Shown: in pieces, positions 60,810-64,000 of the stretch | Numbering within the stretch: the first letter of the stretch is position 1 | How the letters are laid out: every line of letters starts with the position of its first letter | Origin: Natronobacterium gregoryi SP2 | GTDB taxonomy: Archaea > Halobacteriota > Halobacteria > Halobacteriales > Natrialbaceae | Reading direction: 5' to 3' | Assembly: GCF_000230715.2 (NCBI RefSeq) | Contig: NC_019792.1 | Span: 372,001-436,000 of the forward strand | DNA length: 64,000 bases | Notes under the pieces: generated by a model | The model's database searches: none | Seen by the model: the letters and a program-made list of their open reading frames with translations, nothing else | Told to the model about the DNA's origin: nothing | Translations under genes and position numbers: made by a program

Positions 60810-62392
60810 GGCAACCACCTGGCGAGCCGTCGCTGGACGGCAGTTAGACCGAACATGAAGCGAGCGAACCAGCGCGGTGAGATACCCGGCGGCGCGTCCA
60901 TCGGTCCGATTCGGGAGGTCGCGATCGTTCGGACGTCGACGTACCGCTTGAGTCCCTCGGGTCCGTGACGGCGGCCGAGCCCCGAGTCGCCGAAGCCGCC
61001 CATCGGCGCGTCGATCGCCGCCCAGCCGACGGTGTAGGGATCGTTGACGCAGACGGTGCCACAGTCGATTTCGCGGGCGACCGCACGGCCGCGCTTGCGG
61101 TCGGCCGTCCAGACGCTCGCGTTCAGCCCGTATTCGGAGTCGTTCGCCCGCTCGATCGCTTCGTCGACGCTCGAGACGGCGTGGACGGAGACGACGGGAC
61201 CGAACGTCTCCTCGCAGGCGACCCGTGAGTCGGGGTCGACGTCGGTCAAGATCGTCGGTTCGTAACAGAACGGGCCGACGTCTGGACGGGAACGGCCGCC
61301 CGAGAGCAGCGACGCGCCGTTCTCGACGGCGTCGTCGACGAACTCACGGACGGACTCGAGGTGGTCGTCGTCGATCAGCGAGCCGACTGCGGGGCCGTAC
61401 TCGAACTCGAGGCCGAGCTCGAGGCGTCGTGTCGCACCGACGAAAGCATCGAGAAACTCGTCGTACCGGTGTTCGTCGACGTAGATCCGTTCGGGCGCGA
61501 GACAGAGCTGGCCGGCGTTCGTGAACGCGCCCTTGACCGCACCGCGGGCGGCTGTCTCGATGTCGGCGTCGTCTAAAACGAGCATCGGGTTCTTGCCGCC
61601 GAGCTCGAGCGAGCAACCGATCAGGTTCCGACCAGCCTGTTTGGCGACTGTTCGGCCAGTCTCGGTGCCACCCGTGAAGGTGACGTAGTCGACTTCGTCG
61701 ACCAGCGCTGGACCGACCGTCTCCCCTTCGCCGGTGACGACCTGGAACAGGCCAGCAGGGAGGCCGGCCTCGGCCAGCAGTTCTGCGAGTGCCAACGCGA
61801 TGAACGGCGTTCGCTCGTCGGGTTTGCAGACGACGGCGTTGCCGGCGAGTAACGCGGGAACGGCGTCGGTCATCGCGAGCGTCAGTGGATAGTTCCACGG
61901 CGAGATGACGCCGACGACGCCGACGGGATCGTACGTGACTGTCGCGTCTGCGGCTAGTGGCACCGCACTGGAGCGGTCCGCGTCTGCGAGGACCGAGACA
62001 CCGTTTGCCGCGTAGTACGAGCAGGTCAACGGCACGTCGAGTACCTCCTCGACGGCGTGCTGGCGGGACTTCCCCGTCTCGAGTTGCACGAGGTCGAGCA
62101 GTTCTTCCCGCCGGTCGAGGACGAGGTCGCCGAACCGTTCGAGTATCGCCGCCCGCTCGTCGATCGTCGCCCGCTCCCAACCGGACTGGGCTGAGCGGGC
62201 GCGTTCGACCGCAGCCGAGACGTCGTTGGCCGTACAGGCCGGGACCGATCCGATCGCTTCGTCGGTGACTGGCGTCCGAACCTCGAGCGACGACCGCTCG
62301 CCAGGCGCTTCGATGCGGGCCGAGAGTCGCTCGAGACGTCTGGCAGCGAGCGTCGTCTCCGCGAAAATTTGCGGTCCGCTCGTCTGTCCCAT
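60806..62392 (-). CDS. Aldehyde dehydrogenase (succinate-semialdehyde dehydrogenase-like)
   Basis: A 528-residue NAD(P)-dependent aldehyde oxidiser. Motifs: VVGVISPWNYPLTLAMTDAV, TGGTETGRTVAKQAGRNLIG, catalytic Glu in LELGGKNPMLVLDDAD, catalytic Cys in TNAGQLCLAPERIYV and CEETFGPVVSVH. The C terminus carries about 40 extra residues (GISPRWFARFMFGLTAVQRR) that look amphipathic and could touch the membrane. It overlaps the downstream reductase by GTGA, so the pair may interconvert acyl, aldehyde and acid forms. Confidence 0.92.
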   Translation of the reverse strand: MGQTSGPQIFAETTLAARRLERLSARIEAPGERSSLEVRTPVTDEAIGSVPACTANDVSAAVERARSAQSGWERATIDERAAILERFGDLVLDRREELLDLVQLETGKSRQHAVEEVLDVPLTCSYYAANGVSVLADADRSSAVPLAADATVTYDPVGVVGVISPWNYPLTLAMTDAVPALLAGNAVVCKPDERTPFIALALAELLAEAGLPAGLFQVVTGEGETVGPALVDEVDYVTFTGGTETGRTVAKQAGRNLIGCSLELGGKNPMLVLDDADIETAARGAVKGAFTNAGQLCLAPERIYVDEHRYDEFLDAFVGATRRLELGLEFEYGPAVGSLIDDDHLESVREFVDDAVENGASLLSGGRSRPDVGPFCYEPTILTDVDPDSRVACEETFGPVVSVHAVSSVDEAIERANDSEYGLNASVWTADRKRGRAVAREIDCGTVCVNDPYTVGWAAIDAPMGGFGDSGLGRRHGPEGLKRYVDVRTIATSRIGPMDAPPGISPRWFARFMFGLTAVQRRLARWLP

Positions 62393-62519
62393 GTCTCGAT
62401 TCTCGACTCGAGAGCACCTGTAGTTTGGGTTAGAAGAACCTGTGGACGTGACGGCTCTGGCGATGCCGCACGTGCGACGAACTCGAGGTGAGTCTGCCGG
62501 ACGAGGTGCGTGGGCCGTG

Positions 62520-63809
62520 TCAGCCCTCGTAGACGTACTGGTCGGCCATCTCGGCGGGCGTGATCACTTCGAGTTCGCCCTCGCCGACGAGTTCGTCGAT
62601 CCGTGCGGCAGCTTCTTCGACTGCGGTGATCGATCTCTCGTCTTCGAGCGCGTAGAACGCGAGCGAGGTGATGCCGCCGTGTTCGGCCGTCCAGTCGAGT
62701 TTGGTTGCCACGTCATCGGGGTCCGGATCGGACACGACCGAGCAGAGGTGTGGATTACTGGCGTACCCCTGACACTCGGCCTGTCCCGCGAACGCGAGGT
62801 CGTAGTTCTCTTGGGCGAGTTCGTACGACTCCTCGGTGTACTCTGAGCCCGGGTACGCGAAGAACCGCGCGCCGTCTTCGTACCCTTGCTCCTCGAGCCA
62901 GTCGATCGGGTCCGTCACGGTCGACTCGAGTTCGTTCGAACTCGCGTTGCCGAGGTGGACGCCCTGTGCGGACTGGCTGCCGATCGTCCAGCCCGCGCTA
63001 GCGAGTTCGCCGACCTGGTCGTAGGTGAGCCGGTCGCCCTGGACCGCGACGTCGGCACGGAGTCGGTCGGTCGGAACGAACGCCGTCGCCGGAAGGTCGT
63101 ACTCCTGGAGAATCGGCATCGCTTCCGTGTACTGAGACTCGTACCCGCCGTGGAACTGCAGCATGACCTTCCCGGTGTCGACGTCGGGAACGAAATGGAA
63201 GTCGTCGACCCACAACTGTCCCTCGGCGTCGTCGCCGAACCACCTGATGATCTGGAGAACGTAGACCTCGCTCAGGTCGGGTTCACCACGGACGCGCGTG
63301 AGGCCGAAGTTCTTGCGCGTCAGCGGCATGTCCTCCATCACCTGCTGGCTGTACTCGACGTAATCGCCGTCCTCGTCCTGAAGCTGGATTCGGACTATCC
63401 CGCGGTCGCTGGCGGTCATCGCGAGTCCGGGTGCGACGTTGCGGACGTCGATCGGTTCGTCCAGGGAACGACGAACCCTGACCTGCCCGTCCTCCTCGCT
63501 CGGCTCGAGTCGTGCACACTGTGAACCGCTAGAGGAGCGTTCCGGGTCGGCTCCGATCGAACCGATGTCCTGGAACGCGCCCCAGGGCTCGAGGTCCTCG
63601 AAGTCGTCGAAGGTCCCGAGGATTCCCGCCGTCTCTTCTGTTTCTTCTGTTTCTTCTTCCGTTCCTTCTTCCGTTTCTTCCTCGTCGTACTCGTCGTCGC
63701 CGTCTACGTCCGCGGGATCTTCTTCGTCGGCCTCGTCACCCATGCAGCCCGCGAGAGCGAGACCAGCAACAGTCGCCGTCGTCGTCGTGAGGTACGTTCG
63801 TCGCTTCAT
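62520..63809 (-). CDS. Polysaccharide-deacetylase-like lipoprotein
   Basis: A 429-residue exported protein. The signal MKRRTYLTTTTATVAGLALA is followed by GC (lipobox), then a highly acidic Glu/Thr linker to about residue 60. A beta-sandwich-like domain precedes a NodB-fold domain (VMLQFHGGYESQYTEAMPIL, PATAFVPTDRLRAD, GWTIGSQSAQG, ARFFAYPGSEYTEESYEL). The usual catalytic FDDG reads FHGG at residues 219-222, so the metal Asp is lost and it may be inactive or a binding protein. The start at 63809 is set by the signal peptide. Confidence 0.84.
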   Translation of the reverse strand: MKRRTYLTTTTATVAGLALAGCMGDEADEEDPADVDGDDEYDEEETEEGTEEETEETEETAGILGTFDDFEDLEPWGAFQDIGSIGADPERSSSGSQCARLEPSEEDGQVRVRRSLDEPIDVRNVAPGLAMTASDRGIVRIQLQDEDGDYVEYSQQVMEDMPLTRKNFGLTRVRGEPDLSEVYVLQIIRWFGDDAEGQLWVDDFHFVPDVDTGKVMLQFHGGYESQYTEAMPILQEYDLPATAFVPTDRLRADVAVQGDRLTYDQVGELASAGWTIGSQSAQGVHLGNASSNELESTVTDPIDWLEEQGYEDGARFFAYPGSEYTEESYELAQENYDLAFAGQAECQGYASNPHLCSVVSDPDPDDVATKLDWTAEHGGITSLAFYALEDERSITAVEEAAARIDELVGEGELEVITPAEMADQYVYEG

Positions 63810-64000
63810 CGGTGTGTGCCGAGACACAGACCGACTCACCGGATTGTTATGTGGCAGATAGTGCGAACCGTCGCCTGCTACCGGTTCGATTATCTCGGGT
63901 AACGGCGGCGAACACAGATGGCGAGAGCGTTCGTCGACGGGCGAACTTCTCTGGTTCTGGGCTCGAGAAGGTGATATCGCCGTGTAAGCACCGGCAAGCA
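63810..64000. other. Upstream region of the deacetylase-like gene, window end
   Basis: About 190 bases with no supported gene. They probably contain the promoter for the lipoprotein gene, but no clear TATA element stands out. Confidence 0.4.

Overview
The window is a chromosomal stretch of a haloarchaeon (class Halobacteria, most likely Natrialbales, although I cannot name the genus). The reasons are high GC, strongly acidic predicted proteins, frequent CTCGAG in coding sequence (Leu-Glu), archaeal information-processing genes (two TFB factors, TFS, topoisomerase VI A/B, archaeal Pol IV), leaderless-looking promoters with a TATA element about 27 nt before the start codon, and halophile-type families such as the plant-like 2Fe-2S ferredoxin, PhaB and tandem universal stress proteins.

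Region 1-9.5 kb is a housekeeping and small-gene region: nnr (cut by the window edge), acylphosphatase, an OGG1-type glycosylase, DUF555 and UPF0058 proteins, a first TFB and a UlaG-like metallo-hydrolase. Its gaps hold CTAG-bounded palindromic repeats and IS-type debris. Region 9.5-26 kb holds the top6B-top6A operon with a 66-bp tandem repeat copied from the end of top6A, an M24-fold protein, heme A synthase, NikR, a UDG-like protein, a membrane-anchored DnaJ, Pol IV, a TumE-type toxin-antitoxin-like pair, a MIP channel, TFS, a beta-RFA-P-synthase-like GHMP protein and MobA. A second family of palindromic repeats sits in these gaps, often at gene ends.

Region 26.7-37.7 kb is a molybdo/tungsto-enzyme cluster: formate dehydrogenase alpha, a four-cluster Fe-S beta subunit, a small membrane protein, cytochrome b, a TorD chaperone, a 607-aa polyferredoxin-like protein, an aldehyde:ferredoxin oxidoreductase-family protein and a convergent HTH-10 regulator. 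The alpha-subunit gene is split by a 1068-bp IS5-type element flanked by an 8-bp target duplication. Removing the IS and one duplication restores an uninterrupted 972-codon frame, so the insertion looks recent and this strain is probably formate-dehydrogenase defective.

Region 38-64 kb carries ilvD, a secreted beta-propeller, RibL-like and JAMM proteins, a RecJ/DHH nuclease, an unusual USP-USP-ferredoxin fusion next to a heme-binding membrane protein and a P-type ATPase, a DUF35/thiolase pair divergent from phaB, five single-domain universal stress proteins, a ZIP transporter, a sulfatase, a second TFB, an array of perfect hairpins with no gene, an aldehyde dehydrogenase/reductase pair and a deacetylase-like lipoprotein.

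The most unusual items are the IS-split fdhA with exactly restorable frame, the USP-USP-ferredoxin fusion, two families of interspersed palindromes whose stems change by compensatory substitutions and which supply stop codons to adjacent genes, and the hairpin array near 59.5 kb. No tRNA, rRNA or CRISPR array was recognised. All assignments come from reading the sequence, with no database search.
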